From Flavobacteriaceae bacterium (GTDB taxonomy: Bacteria > Bacteroidota > Bacteroidia > Flavobacteriales > Flavobacteriaceae), in NCBI GenBank assembly GCA_947456955.1, contig CANGTQ010000009.1, positions 49,022-113,021 on the forward strand: a DNA stretch of 64,000 bases, written 5' to 3'. Position 1 is the stretch's first letter. The number at the start of each line of letters is the position of its first letter. The notes beneath the pieces are model-generated. The model did no database searches. It saw only the letters and a program-made list of their open reading frames with translations, and was not told the DNA's origin. The translations under genes were made by a program, and so were the position numbers. Of the stretch, positions 46,001 through 55,599 are shown piece after piece.

Positions 46001-47413
46001 TTATTTTTTAGTTGATGGACATACGAATTTTGTGCAACTCACATTCGTTTGTTTAATACCACTCATTCCTTTTTCAACATTGATGAGATTATGAATACCT
46101 CTCGATTTTAAAATCGAAGCCATAATAACAGAACGATAACCACCAGCACAATGCAAGAAAAAATCGTCGCCTTTCGGAATGCTTTGAAAGTTTTCATTGA
46201 TGGTGTCTAAAGGAATATTTATAGCATTCTCAACATGTTCAGCTTCATATTCGCTCGGTTTTCTTGCATCAACTACGATACTTTTTGAATTTAATTTGTT
46301 GGCAAAAGCTGAAGGTGAAATAGTGTGTATGCTATCCGTTTCAAAACCTGCTTCTTTCCAAGCTTCAATTCCATCTTTCAGATATCCCAAAACATGATCA
46401 AAACCAACACGAGATAATCTCATTATAGTTTCTTCTTCTTTTCCTTCGGGAATGACAAGCAGTAATTTTTGATTAACATCTCGTAGCATTGAACCAACCC
46501 ACGGAGCAAAATTACCTTGAATACCAATAAATATCGAATTAGGAATATGTGCTTTTACAAAATCATTTTCATGTCTGACATCTAAAACTACGACATCACC
46601 TTGATTGGCAACGGCTTCAAATTCTTTTGGTGAAAGTCCGATGTTACTCTTTTTAATAATGCTATCCAAACTGTCATATCCTTTTATATTCAGCATTACG
46701 TTTTGAGGAAAATAAGCAGGTGGAAGTCCTAATCCATCTAACAATTCTTTGGTAAACTCTTCTTTAGTCATATCAGCTCTTAGAGCATAATTGGTTCTCT
46801 TTTGATTGCCTAAAGTATCAGTTGTTTCTTTACTCATGTTTTTGCCACAAGCACTTCCTGCACCATGACTTGGGAATACAATTAAATCGTCAGCTAAAGG
46901 CATAATTTTATTTCGCAACGAATCAAAAAGATAAGCTGCCAATTTTTCCTGTGTCAAATCTTCTACCAAAGCTTGTGCTAAATCAGGGCGACCAACATCA
47001 CCAATGAATAAAGTATCGCCGGTAATAATTCCGTAATCTTTACCATTTTTATCTATAAGCAAATAGCAAGTGCTTTCCAAAGTATGTCCAGGAGTATGAA
47101 TGGCTTTTACATTATAATCACCGACTTTAAACTCTTGGTTATCGGTAGCGATTATAGCTTTAAATTCAGGATTTGCGGTTGGACCAAACACAATTTCACC
47201 ACCACTTTTTTGTGCCAAGTCCAAATGACCTGATACAAAATCGGCATGGAAATGTGTTTCGAAAATATATTTAATCTTGGCGTTATCTTTTTTGGCTCTA
47301 TCCAGATAAGGCTGAACTTCACGCAAAGGATCGAAAATTGCTGCTTCACCATTGCTTTCAAGATAATAAGCAGCCTGAGCAATGCATCCGGTATATATTT
47401 GTTCGATTTTCAT
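46001..47413 (-). CDS. MBL-fold hydrolase (persulfide dioxygenase-like) fused to two rhodanese domains
   Basis: A 470-residue protein. The metallo-beta-lactamase domain (residues about 1-250) has the metal motif THFHADFVSGH (His54, His56, Asp58) and HTPGHTLES, as in ETHE1-type persulfide dioxygenases. Two rhodanese domains follow. The first lacks the catalytic Cys (VIPEGKEE) and the second has it (FFLHCAGGYRS). It probably oxidises glutathione or other persulfides. It follows the TauE-like gene on the same strand. Confidence 0.92.
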   Translation of the reverse strand: MKIEQIYTGCIAQAAYYLESNGEAAIFDPLREVQPYLDRAKKDNAKIKYIFETHFHADFVSGHLDLAQKSGGEIVFGPTANPEFKAIIATDNQEFKVGDYNVKAIHTPGHTLESTCYLLIDKNGKDYGIITGDTLFIGDVGRPDLAQALVEDLTQEKLAAYLFDSLRNKIMPLADDLIVFPSHGAGSACGKNMSKETTDTLGNQKRTNYALRADMTKEEFTKELLDGLGLPPAYFPQNVMLNIKGYDSLDSIIKKSNIGLSPKEFEAVANQGDVVVLDVRHENDFVKAHIPNSIFIGIQGNFAPWVGSMLRDVNQKLLLVIPEGKEEETIMRLSRVGFDHVLGYLKDGIEAWKEAGFETDSIHTISPSAFANKLNSKSIVVDARKPSEYEAEHVENAINIPLDTINENFQSIPKGDDFFLHCAGGYRSVIMASILKSRGIHNLINVEKGMSGIKQTNVSCTKFVCPSTKK

Positions 47414-47476
47414 AAGAAAAAGTTTTAGGCAAAATTAATGTATAGCTACAAAAATAGCTTGTGAATTTAGAATAGA

Positions 47477-48265
47477 TTATGATAAGAGTTCTTTGTAAAG
47501 TATAAAAATTGCCATAATCAATACAAAAATACCAAATAGTTTCTTTAACATTTTTTCATTAATAAACTTTTGAATATAAAGTCCAATAAAAATTCCGGCA
47601 ACAGAAATAGTGGTAAAAATCAATAGGAATGTCCAGTCAATAATCGTGTTTTGAACATCTCCAATAAAACCTATCAGTGAATTAATCGCAATAATTAGTA
47701 ATGAAGTACCAATGGCTTTTTTTATTGGTAATTGAGCAAAATTCAATAAAGCAGGAATAATTAAAAAGCCACCTCCTGCACCAATCAATCCTATCAAAAC
47801 ACCTACAAAGAACAATTGGATAATGACTACTGTTATAGACTTGGTAGTTCTTTCAATAAGCTCATTTTTCTTGTTGTTTTTTAACATATAATAAGCCGCA
47901 AAAAGCATTACAACAGCGAATAGAATCATTAGAAAAGTATCTTTTGACAATTTTAGAGAGCCAAAATAAAACACTACATTGGGAATGTTAGGAACAATAA
48001 ATTTTCTAGTCAGGTATACACCAATAAGCGAAGGAACGGCAAATTGGAATGCCTTTTTTGGAACAACAAGACCTTTTTTGAAGTTTTGAATTGTGCCAAT
48101 ACCAGACGTTGTACCGACAATAAATAATGAATATGCAGTAGCAATTATTGGATTATAATTTAGAATATAAACCAAAGTTGGAACCGTTAATATAGAACCG
48201 CCGCCTCCGGTAATTCCGAGTATTATTCCGATAAGCAATGCGCCAAAATATCCTAAAACTTCCAA
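47477..48265 (-). CDS. Sulfite exporter TauE/SafE family (TSUP) membrane protein
   Basis: A 262-residue permease with about eight membrane helices and two glycine-rich inverted motifs, GIILGITGGGGSILTVP and GLIGAGGGFLIIPAL, diagnostic of the family. It may export sulfite or a related sulfur oxyanion. The persulfide dioxygenase/rhodanese gene follows 63 bp downstream, so the two probably form a sulfide-detoxification pair. Confidence 0.92.
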   Translation of the reverse strand: MEVLGYFGALLIGIILGITGGGGSILTVPTLVYILNYNPIIATAYSLFIVGTTSGIGTIQNFKKGLVVPKKAFQFAVPSLIGVYLTRKFIVPNIPNVVFYFGSLKLSKDTFLMILFAVVMLFAAYYMLKNNKKNELIERTTKSITVVIIQLFFVGVLIGLIGAGGGFLIIPALLNFAQLPIKKAIGTSLLIIAINSLIGFIGDVQNTIIDWTFLLIFTTISVAGIFIGLYIQKFINEKMLKKLFGIFVLIMAIFILYKELLS

Positions 48266-48461
48266 ACGTTTTTAATTAAAAATGTAAAAATAGTGTAATT
48301 GTATCAAAAATGAACAGTTTAGTTTTTTGCAATTAGTTTCTCCATATTTTTTTAAGGTTTTTCCTTATTTAATTCTTTTTAGGGCTTTTTTATAGTTAAT
48401 TCATCGGAGTAATTATGTTTTGCTTTTTCATATAAATATATTTGCTTACCACAATTTAAGA

Positions 48462-50429
48462 ATGATGTTTAAAAAAATAATGTCTTTATTGATATTGCTT
48501 GCTTTCACTATAAGTAATGCTCAAATTGTTATCAACGAACTCGATACGGATACACCAAGTACAAACGATAAACAGTTTGTAGAGTTAAAATCGGCAACAC
48601 CAAATTTTTCACTTAACGGATATGTGTTGGTTTTTTTTAATGGAACCGGAAGTTTAGCCACAAAAAGTTATTTTGTTGTTGATTTAGATGGTTTAATTAC
48701 CGACGTTAACGGAATTGTTGTTATTGGAAATCAGTTAGTTTCGCCTGTTCCAACCAAACTTTTAACGGATAGTACTTTTCAAAATGGCCCAGATGGAGTG
48801 GGTTTATATTTAGGTAACGCAACTGATTTTCCCAATAATACACCAGCAACAACAACCAATTTGATAGACGCTTTAGTTTATGATACTGGTGATGCTGATG
48901 CAACCGCATTGATGACAGCCCTTGGCGTAACTTCTCAAATTGATGAAAATGCTAATGGAGCACAAACTACACAATCCATCCAAAGAAAAAACGATGGGAG
49001 TTATGAAGTAAAAGAACCAACACCTAATGTTAATAATGATGCAAGTGGTTTTGTTTTTAACGGAATAACAATTTCAACGGCTACAACTGTTGCGGGACAG
49101 GTTACTGAGGGAAGTTCTATAAATATAATTTTCACCACACAAACACCCATAACTTCACCTTTAAATTTCACTTTTTCAATAAACACAGGTTCCATTAGTA
49201 ATTCGGATTATACAGGAAGCACATCTGTTGCAATGGCTATTGGAGCTTCAAGTTATTCAACTACAATTAACATTGTAGATGATAATTTAGACGAAGGTGA
49301 TGAAACTACCATTATTAAATTTGGAACATTGCCTTCTGCCTATATTCGTTTGAATGACTTTATAGAAATTAGAGTTATAGATAATGATTATACAGTTTCA
49401 CCATGGGGAACTCCTTTAAATCCAACCTACGGAATTGTAACACCAACAACACCCGTTGGCTATTATAGTTCATTAGAAGGAAAATCAGGTGCGGTTTTAA
49501 AACAAGCTATTCAAGACATTATTGCCAATCCGAGTGTAGTTCGCGCTCATAATTATGGTGATGTTGAAACTATTTTGAAAAAATCTGACCAAAATCCTTT
49601 GAATAGCAATCAGGTTTGGCTAATGTATTTTGAGCAACCACGTTCAAAATTAGACATGCAAGAAACAGGAATTAATACAGGAAAATGGAACAGAGAACAC
49701 ATATATCCACAATCGCGAGCAGGATATTCTGATGGTACTTCTTCCATTCCGGATGGAATAAATGTTTGGACAACAACAAACGCAAATGATATTATGGCGG
49801 GTCATGCCGATGCGCATCATATTCGTGCAGAAGATGGTCCGGAAAATACTTCGCGCGGAAATAGAGATTATGGTGAATACCTTGGGCCAACAGGAACTCA
49901 AGGTAGTTGGCGTGGTGATGTAGCCAGAGCATTGTTTTATTCAGCTTGTCGTTATAATGCATTAAGTGTTGTTAATGGTAATCTAGCAAATAGTACGCTT
50001 GGTCAGATAGGCGATTTAGCTTTGTTATTACAATGGAATCAAACCGATCCAAGTGATGATTTTGAAATGAATAGAAACAACTTTATCTATACTTGGCAAA
50101 TGAATAGAAATCCGTTTATAGATTATCCAACTTTAGCAGACTATGTTTTTGGAGCGAATTTTGGTCAGCCTTGGTTCGCACCTTTATCTACTAACACTTT
50201 TTATACTTCGAAAGTAGTATTGTATCCAAACCCAGCGAAAAATTATATCAGCATTTTTGGTATTTCTTCTGATGCCAAAATTGAAGTGTTTTCTATATTG
50301 GGCAAAAAAGTTTTTGAGCAAAATCTTAATGGAGAAACTACTTTATACATCGACTTAACTACTGGTATTTATTTGGCAAAAATAAAAGTTGACTCTAAAG
50401 TTGTGACTAAGAAGTTAATTATAGAATAG
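48462..50429 (+). CDS. Secreted endonuclease I with lamin-tail-like and Calx-beta-like domains, T9SS type A sorting
   Basis: A 655-residue exported nuclease with signal peptide (MSLLILLAFTISNAQ). Residues about 20-180 resemble lamin-tail-like domains (IVINELDTDTPSTNDKQFVEL). A Calx-beta-like segment follows (IVDDNLDEGDETTIIKF). The endonuclease I domain has the His-Me-finger signature NREHIYPQSR and DAHHIRAED...TSRGNRDYGEY. The C-terminal 75 residues (VVLYPNPAKNYISI ... GIYLAKIKVDSKVVTKKLIIE) are a type A sorting domain. It digests extracellular DNA or RNA. Confidence 0.92.
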   Translation: MMFKKIMSLLILLAFTISNAQIVINELDTDTPSTNDKQFVELKSATPNFSLNGYVLVFFNGTGSLATKSYFVVDLDGLITDVNGIVVIGNQLVSPVPTKLLTDSTFQNGPDGVGLYLGNATDFPNNTPATTTNLIDALVYDTGDADATALMTALGVTSQIDENANGAQTTQSIQRKNDGSYEVKEPTPNVNNDASGFVFNGITISTATTVAGQVTEGSSINIIFTTQTPITSPLNFTFSINTGSISNSDYTGSTSVAMAIGASSYSTTINIVDDNLDEGDETTIIKFGTLPSAYIRLNDFIEIRVIDNDYTVSPWGTPLNPTYGIVTPTTPVGYYSSLEGKSGAVLKQAIQDIIANPSVVRAHNYGDVETILKKSDQNPLNSNQVWLMYFEQPRSKLDMQETGINTGKWNREHIYPQSRAGYSDGTSSIPDGINVWTTTNANDIMAGHADAHHIRAEDGPENTSRGNRDYGEYLGPTGTQGSWRGDVARALFYSACRYNALSVVNGNLANSTLGQIGDLALLLQWNQTDPSDDFEMNRNNFIYTWQMNRNPFIDYPTLADYVFGANFGQPWFAPLSTNTFYTSKVVLYPNPAKNYISIFGISSDAKIEVFSILGKKVFEQNLNGETTLYIDLTTGIYLAKIKVDSKVVTKKLIIE

Positions 50430-50586
50430 TTATTTACAACTTTGTAAATAGAATACTTTTTATTAATTAATATTGGATTAGGAGTATCAAATTAATTCTA
50501 TTTTCAATAAGTTAGCATTTCTTTCTTCATACAAAGACTTTAGCTTTTATTATGTGCATTTTTTTAAAAAACTTTTTTGAGTATAA

Positions 50587-50618
50587 AAAAATCCCTGCTG
50601 AGGCAGGGATTTTTAAAG
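50587..50618 (-). terminator. Terminator after hsp20
   Basis: Perfect stem AAAAATCCCTGC / GCAGGGATTTTT with a four-base loop. It also faces the nuclease gene. Confidence 0.8.
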
Positions 50619-50629
50619 GAAACCTTAAA

Positions 50630-51085
50630 CTAATTAACTTTAATATGTTTAATAGGTTCTGCAATGCTGACTTCACTTTTTGGTAGCTTCAATTTCAACA
50701 CACCATTCTCATACTTAGCATCAATTTTATCAGTAATTAAATTGTCGGGTAGTACAAAAGAACGGTAAAGCGAACTGTATGAAAACTCTTTGGAAAGGTA
50801 GTTTTTGTCTTCACTTTTTGTTTCCTCTTCTTTTTCAGCACTAATTGTTAACATGCCGTTTTTCATTTCGATGTTAAAATCTTTTTTATCGAGTCCGGGA
50901 GCTGCTAACTCGATTTGATATTCTTTTTTGTTTTCGACTATATTGGCTTCTGGCAAAATATTTTGGAAATTTGCATCCAAAAAGGAGTTGTTAAAATCCA
51001 ATAAAAATCGGTCATTGTTGAAGAAATCATCCATAAATTTAGGTGTTAATCTTCCGTTTCTTTTTTTTGTTGCTACAAGTGTCAT
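50630..51085 (-). CDS. Hsp20 / alpha-crystallin small heat-shock protein
   Basis: A 151-residue chaperone. The alpha-crystallin domain runs from about residue 42 (PEANIVENKKEYQIELAAPGLDKKDFNIE) to the end, with the C-terminal strand motif GVLKLKLPK. It holds unfolded proteins until refolding. It sits directly downstream of a double FNR-type dyad and a consensus TAGATTTG box, so its expression is probably tied to the adjacent Crp/Fnr-type regulator. Confidence 0.93.
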   Translation of the reverse strand: MTLVATKKRNGRLTPKFMDDFFNNDRFLLDFNNSFLDANFQNILPEANIVENKKEYQIELAAPGLDKKDFNIEMKNGMLTISAEKEEETKSEDKNYLSKEFSYSSLYRSFVLPDNLITDKIDAKYENGVLKLKLPKSEVSIAEPIKHIKVN

Positions 51086-51124
51086 AATTTTTTATTTTAT
51101 AATTAAACAATAATTTATTTATGA

Positions 51125-51189
51125 CAAATCTATGACGCCGAGACAGTATTAATAATGATCCAAATCACTGCAATGAATGATTTAAATCA
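51125..51189 (-). promoter_or_regulatory. FNR-type activated promoter of hsp20
   Basis: Minus-strand -7 box TAGATTTG (51125-51132). Proximal dyad TGATCCAAATCA (51156-51167) and distal dyad TGATTTAAATCA (51178-51189), centres 22 bp apart. The proximal centre is 36.5 bp from the downstream end of the box, about -41.5 from the predicted start, the class II activator position. There is no TTG at the usual -33 spacing. Confidence 0.8.
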
Positions 51190-51225
51190 TAATTTTAAAT
51201 TGTGAAAGAAAATAAAAAGTTAGCT

Positions 51226-52275
51226 TTAACTTCTGAGGGTACTGAGTTTTTTTTGATTTAGAAGTATTAGTTCATTATGTTTTTTTTCGATAAGTTTTTC
51301 GTTTTCAAAATCGGTTAAGGTCCGACTCACTGTTTCCGGTGCTGTGCCGGATAAATTAGCTATTTCGTATCGAGTGAGATTAATATTTTCACCATTAGGG
51401 CAATGCATTTTATGATAACTAAGTAAAGATTCAGCTACTCTTTTACGAACTGAGGAATATGCCATTTGGAGTAACTGTTCTTCAATATGACAAACTTCAT
51501 TAGCAAGTATTTTAATAAATTTCCTTGCAACATCGGGGTATTGACTTATTAATTTTTCGATTTCGTGTATAGGAAAAAAACTTAGTGAACATTCTTCTAG
51601 TGCTACAGCATTGTCGATATGGCTTTCATTTGAAAATAAAACATTTACGCTAACAAATTGATCAATATCATAGATAGCTGTAGTTAGCTCGCGACCATCT
51701 TCTGCAATTTTAGTTGTTTTAATTTTTCCTTTATGGATTAAATAAATCCCGGTTACTTTATCACCCTGATAATAAAGTACTTGCTTTTTTTTAACCGTTT
51801 TTATTTTTCGGTCTTCAATCATTTTTGTTATTTCTGTTAGTCCTTTTGTGTCAGAACCCAATTGTTGCATTTTCTTTATTGATTTACTGTAGAAATCTTT
51901 TTGTAATTTTTTTTTCTTTAGTCGAGTTTCAACAGCATTCAATAGTTCTACATCATCAAAAGGTTTCATAAGATAATCATCGGCACCTAACTCCATGCCT
52001 TTACGCAAGTCCTGTTTTTGTGTTTTCGCTGTAATAAATATAAAAGGAATAGTACTCGTTTCGGGATGTTTGTTTAACATGAAGAGCACTCCATAACCAT
52101 CTAATCCTTCCATCATAATATCACAAAGAATTAAATCTGGTAAATGTTTTAAGGCCAATTCAACTCCTATTTTGCCATTAGTTGCCGTGTAAACTTCATA
52201 ATTGGCTAACTTCAAGATTTCGAAAATATTATCTCTCATTTCAAAATTATCTTCTATAACAAGTACTTTATTCAT
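51226..52275 (-). CDS. Response regulator fused to a Crp/Fnr-type transcription factor
   Basis: A 349-residue protein. Residues 1-125 are a receiver domain with phosphoacceptor Asp52, Thr82 and Lys104. Residues about 155-275 are a cyclic-nucleotide-binding-type beta roll, and the C-terminal 75 residues are a Crp winged helix. The recognition helix GTAPETVSRTL has Glu314, Ser317 and Arg318, the E..SR pattern with which E. coli FNR reads TTGAT. No N-terminal FeS cysteine cluster is seen. It is the best candidate to bind the TGAT-N4-ATCA dyads nearby. A PAS kinase gene lies 1.3 kb away. Confidence 0.9.
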   Translation of the reverse strand: MNKVLVIEDNFEMRDNIFEILKLANYEVYTATNGKIGVELALKHLPDLILCDIMMEGLDGYGVLFMLNKHPETSTIPFIFITAKTQKQDLRKGMELGADDYLMKPFDDVELLNAVETRLKKKKLQKDFYSKSIKKMQQLGSDTKGLTEITKMIEDRKIKTVKKKQVLYYQGDKVTGIYLIHKGKIKTTKIAEDGRELTTAIYDIDQFVSVNVLFSNESHIDNAVALEECSLSFFPIHEIEKLISQYPDVARKFIKILANEVCHIEEQLLQMAYSSVRKRVAESLLSYHKMHCPNGENINLTRYEIANLSGTAPETVSRTLTDFENEKLIEKKHNELILLNQKKLSTLRS

Positions 52276-52435
52276 AAAAAGAAGTATTAAATTAATATTT
52301 AGTCAAAAATCAGGAAGAAGTCTTGCCATTATCTTGGATAGATAAAAAAAACCTTAACTAAGGTAAGAAAAATAATAATTAAAAGTGGCAATAATTAGTA
52401 TTTTTATTATAAAAAATAAAGCTGCTTAGTTTTTT
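52276..52435. other. Spacer upstream of the regulator gene, no feature recognised
   Basis: AT-rich spacer between the divergent regulator and BON genes. I see no TGAT-type dyad oriented toward the regulator and no gene. Confidence 0.4.
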
Positions 52436-52438
52436 ATA

Positions 52439-52503
52439 TGTCCTAAATCATTTTTTTTATTGATTTCAGACATTATCTCTTTTATCAAAGCATGATAAAT
52501 TTA
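52439..52503 (+). promoter_or_regulatory. Degenerate FNR-type promoter of the three-BON gene
   Basis: TGTCCTAAATCA (52439-52450) and TGATTTCAGACA (52461-52472), centres 22 bp apart, each with one intact half-site. TAAATTTA (52496-52503), one base off TAnnTTTG, ends 36.5 bp from the proximal centre. The geometry is the same as at the other four sites but the bases are weaker. Confidence 0.5.
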
Positions 52504-52569
52504 CATTGACTTATAAAACAGCTATTAGGTATTCTTTTAGCCTTTTAATAACAATTAAAATTTTTTAAA

Positions 52570-53241
52570 ATGAAAAGTAATGAACAACTACAAAAAGATG
52601 TGATGGACTCTATTAAATGGGAACCACAACTTCATGCTGCTGAGATTGGTGTAACCGTACACGACGGAATTGTTACCTTAACAGGAACTGTTGATAACTA
52701 CAGCAAAAAGCTAGCTGCTGAATCCGCTACGAAAGATGTAGCAGGTGTTAGAGCAGTAGTCGAAAAAATTGACGTTAAGTACCATAATTTAGGCATCAAG
52801 ACTGACGATGAAATTGCTACTGAGGTTCTAAAATCTTTGCGAAACCATTGGGATGTCCCTGATGAAAAAATACAGGTAGAAGTAGATGATTCATGGGTAA
52901 CACTTAATGGAGATGTAACTTGGAATTATCAGAAAGAAGCTGCCAAACGTGCTATTGAAAATATCCCAGGTGTTAAAGGGGTATTAAATCATATTAATAT
53001 AAAAGCATTGCGTAAAAGTGAACTTGAAAAAAGGGTAATTGAAAATGCTTTCCGACGCCATTGGTCTATCAATGCTGATGATGTTCATGTAACTGTTGAT
53101 GGAAACAAAGTCATACTAACTGGAAAAGTCACTTCAATGTATCAAAAAGAAGAAGCCGGCAGAATTGCATGGAAGACTCCTGGGGTTTTATTTGTTGAAA
53201 ACAATCTGGTTGTAGATTACAAATACGAATACGTTTTATAA
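52570..53241 (+). CDS. Protein with three BON domains
   Basis: A 223-residue protein without an obvious signal peptide. Three BON repeats are visible, each ending in a GV..V.N-type strand: residues about 5-70 (GVTVHDGIVTLTGTVDNYSKK), 78-145 (VEVDDSWVTLNGDVTWNYQKE) and 150-220 (VTVDGNKVILTGKVTSMYQKE). BON domains bind membranes or ligands, and osmotic-stress protein OsmY has two. It is paralogous to the 57174-57632 gene. A hairpin terminator follows. Confidence 0.9.
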   Translation: MKSNEQLQKDVMDSIKWEPQLHAAEIGVTVHDGIVTLTGTVDNYSKKLAAESATKDVAGVRAVVEKIDVKYHNLGIKTDDEIATEVLKSLRNHWDVPDEKIQVEVDDSWVTLNGDVTWNYQKEAAKRAIENIPGVKGVLNHINIKALRKSELEKRVIENAFRRHWSINADDVHVTVDGNKVILTGKVTSMYQKEEAGRIAWKTPGVLFVENNLVVDYKYEYVL

Positions 53242-53256
53242 AAAGAGGCGGGACTA

Positions 53257-53300
53257 TGAACATGCTCCAAATAGTTACTAACTTTTTGGGGCATGTTCAT
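53257..53300 (+). terminator. Hairpin after the three-BON gene
   Basis: Stem TGAACATGCTCCAA (53257-53270) with TTGGGGCATGTTCA (53286-53299), 13 of 14 bases paired plus one G-T. The T tract is weak. Confidence 0.55.
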
Positions 53301-53535
53301 TTAAGTATGGTGCTTTTTTGCAGTATTAATAAGTACAATTGTATATTTTGTAATATGTTATAAAAAATAATTCAGCAATATTTTATTTTAATACAACTAA
53401 TGATTTGAGTTAAATAAAATAGCTGTTTTAGTTTGTAGTCATATTATTACTATCCCGCTTTAATAAATTAAATAAATTAAAGTAAGATATAACTATTTTA
53501 TGTACTTTTAGTAAAGACTTATAAGTACTATACAA

Positions 53536-55593
53536 ATGAATCTATTCGAGGAAATTAATTTTAAAGCACTATTTGAAGAAGCACCCGGATTAATATTGGT
53601 GTTAAATCCAAGCTTTACCATTCTAGCAATTAGTGATGCTTATATTGAGGCAACGTATACAAAAAGGGAAGATTTAGTAGGGAAGTATTTCTTTGATGTT
53701 TTTCAGGATACTAAAAATACAACTGCTGTCGCGGAAACCAAAGCTTCAATGGAGTATGTGCTGAAAAACAAAAAACCACATGTTATACCTATGTTACGAA
53801 TGGAAATAAAAAATTTAGCCGGTGTTCTCGAAGAAAAATACTGGAATCCAATTAATAAACCAATTCTAACTAAAGACAATCAAGTCCAATATATTGTTCA
53901 TATTGTTAAGGATTTAACTGAATTTGTCAAACTCGAAAAAATATATGTTTCAGAGGAAAATATTTCAAACACACTACCGGATTTGATTCATTCTTTAGAA
54001 TCTACACTATTAAATCGACAAAAGAAATCAAAGTCAATTAATGAAAAACTACATCAGAAAATAATAAAGCAAAATATAGAATTGGAAAATCTTACAAAAG
54101 ATATTTCTGATTATAAATTAGCTTTAGACGCCTCTGATATAGTAGCCATAACCGATGAAAAGGGAATCATTCAATATGCCAATGATAATTTCTGCACTAT
54201 TTCTAAATACAGTAAAAATGAATTAATCGGACAAAATCACCATATTATCAATTCGGGGCATCATCCTAAAGCTTTTTTCAAAAATCTATGGCAAACAATT
54301 GGCCGCGGGAATATTTGGAAAGGAGAAATAAAGAACAGGGCAAAAGATGGCACTTTCTATTGGGTAGATACTACCATTGTACCTTTTCTAAATGAAAAAG
54401 GCAAACCTTATAAATATCTTGCTATACGATCTGATATTACGTTGCGCCAACAAACTATTGAAGAACTAAAAGCTAATAAAGAAAAATATTTAGATTTATT
54501 TGAAAATTCATTAGTCCCTATGTTGATTAGTGATTCGGCAACTAGAAAAACTAATGCTGTAAATGATAATGGAGTTAAGCTATTTGGCTACAAATCAAAA
54601 GAGGATTTTATAAATAATTTTGATTGGGCAAACCATTTTGAGTATCAAGAAGATTATGCCAAATTGAGGAAGGCAATTATGGAAACTGGTAAAGTGAAAT
54701 GGAATTTAGTTAGGATGAAAAGACTCGATGGCAAACCTTTTCAAGCTAAGTTGGCATCAAAATTAAGTACTGATAAATGTTTTGTACAAATAATTATTAC
54801 AGATGTTACCAATCAGGTTAGCTTTCAGGAAGTGTTAGAGGCCAAAGTAAAGCAGCGTACAATTGAACTCAGCGAATCACTCTCTAGAGAAAAGGAATTG
54901 TATGAAATGAAATCTAATTTCTTAGGAATAGCTTCTCATGAATTTAGGACTCCTTTAGGGACTATTTTATCAAGTGCCTCCTTATTGAAAAAGTATACTG
55001 AAAATATTCCGCAGGAATCAATAACAAAACATATTGATAGAATTTCTTCATCAGTAATTCACTTAAATGCAATATTAAATGATTTTTTAACTTTAGAAAA
55101 ACTGCGGAAAGGCTTTGTTGATTTTGAATTGACTGAATTTAACCTGCCTGAGTTTATAACTCAAACCATCAGCGAAGTAGATGAAATTGCCAAATCGAAT
55201 AATCAAAGGATTCAATATACTCATATAGGAGAAACCAATGTGAGCCAGTCGCCTAAAATATTAAAAAACATACTCTTGAATCTCTTGTCTAATGCCAGTA
55301 AATTTTCTGAACAGGGTAAAAAAATTAAAATAACTACAGAAGTGACAGTGACTTCGATTAGTTTAATTATTCAAGACCATGGAATAGGTATATCGCTTAG
55401 CGATCAAAAGAAATTGTTTACCGAGTTTTATCGGGCCAGTAATGCTAAAAATATTCAAGGCACCGGTCTTGGACTAGTTATAGTTAAAAATTATATTAAC
55501 ATGCTAAGTGGGACGATAAGTTTAAGCAGTAGGCAGAATAAAGGAACCTTGATTACACTTACCTTACCCAGATATCTTTCAGAAATTGACTAG
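53536..55593 (+). CDS. PAS-domain sensor histidine kinase
   Basis: A 685-residue soluble kinase with no clear membrane helix. Three PAS-type segments (about 10-130, 195-310, 325-430) precede a HisKA domain with phosphoacceptor His in IASHEFRTPLGTIL and an ATPase domain with N box (NILLNLLSNASKFS), G1 DHGIGI and G2 GTGLGLVIVKNY. The second PAS has the NSGHHPKAFFKNLW signature common in Bacteroidota kinases. There is no receiver of its own, so the nearby response-regulator/Crp fusion is the natural partner. Confidence 0.93.
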   Translation: MNLFEEINFKALFEEAPGLILVLNPSFTILAISDAYIEATYTKREDLVGKYFFDVFQDTKNTTAVAETKASMEYVLKNKKPHVIPMLRMEIKNLAGVLEEKYWNPINKPILTKDNQVQYIVHIVKDLTEFVKLEKIYVSEENISNTLPDLIHSLESTLLNRQKKSKSINEKLHQKIIKQNIELENLTKDISDYKLALDASDIVAITDEKGIIQYANDNFCTISKYSKNELIGQNHHIINSGHHPKAFFKNLWQTIGRGNIWKGEIKNRAKDGTFYWVDTTIVPFLNEKGKPYKYLAIRSDITLRQQTIEELKANKEKYLDLFENSLVPMLISDSATRKTNAVNDNGVKLFGYKSKEDFINNFDWANHFEYQEDYAKLRKAIMETGKVKWNLVRMKRLDGKPFQAKLASKLSTDKCFVQIIITDVTNQVSFQEVLEAKVKQRTIELSESLSREKELYEMKSNFLGIASHEFRTPLGTILSSASLLKKYTENIPQESITKHIDRISSSVIHLNAILNDFLTLEKLRKGFVDFELTEFNLPEFITQTISEVDEIAKSNNQRIQYTHIGETNVSQSPKILKNILLNLLSNASKFSEQGKKIKITTEVTVTSISLIIQDHGIGISLSDQKKLFTEFYRASNAKNIQGTGLGLVIVKNYINMLSGTISLSSRQNKGTLITLTLPRYLSEID

Positions 55594-55599
55594 AGCAAT

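Noticed and set aside
53401..53510. FNR-type promoter for the PAS kinase gene
   Set aside because: A lone half-site TGATTTGAGTTA and a TACTTTTA box occur, but neither the 22-bp nor the 36.5-bp spacing is met.
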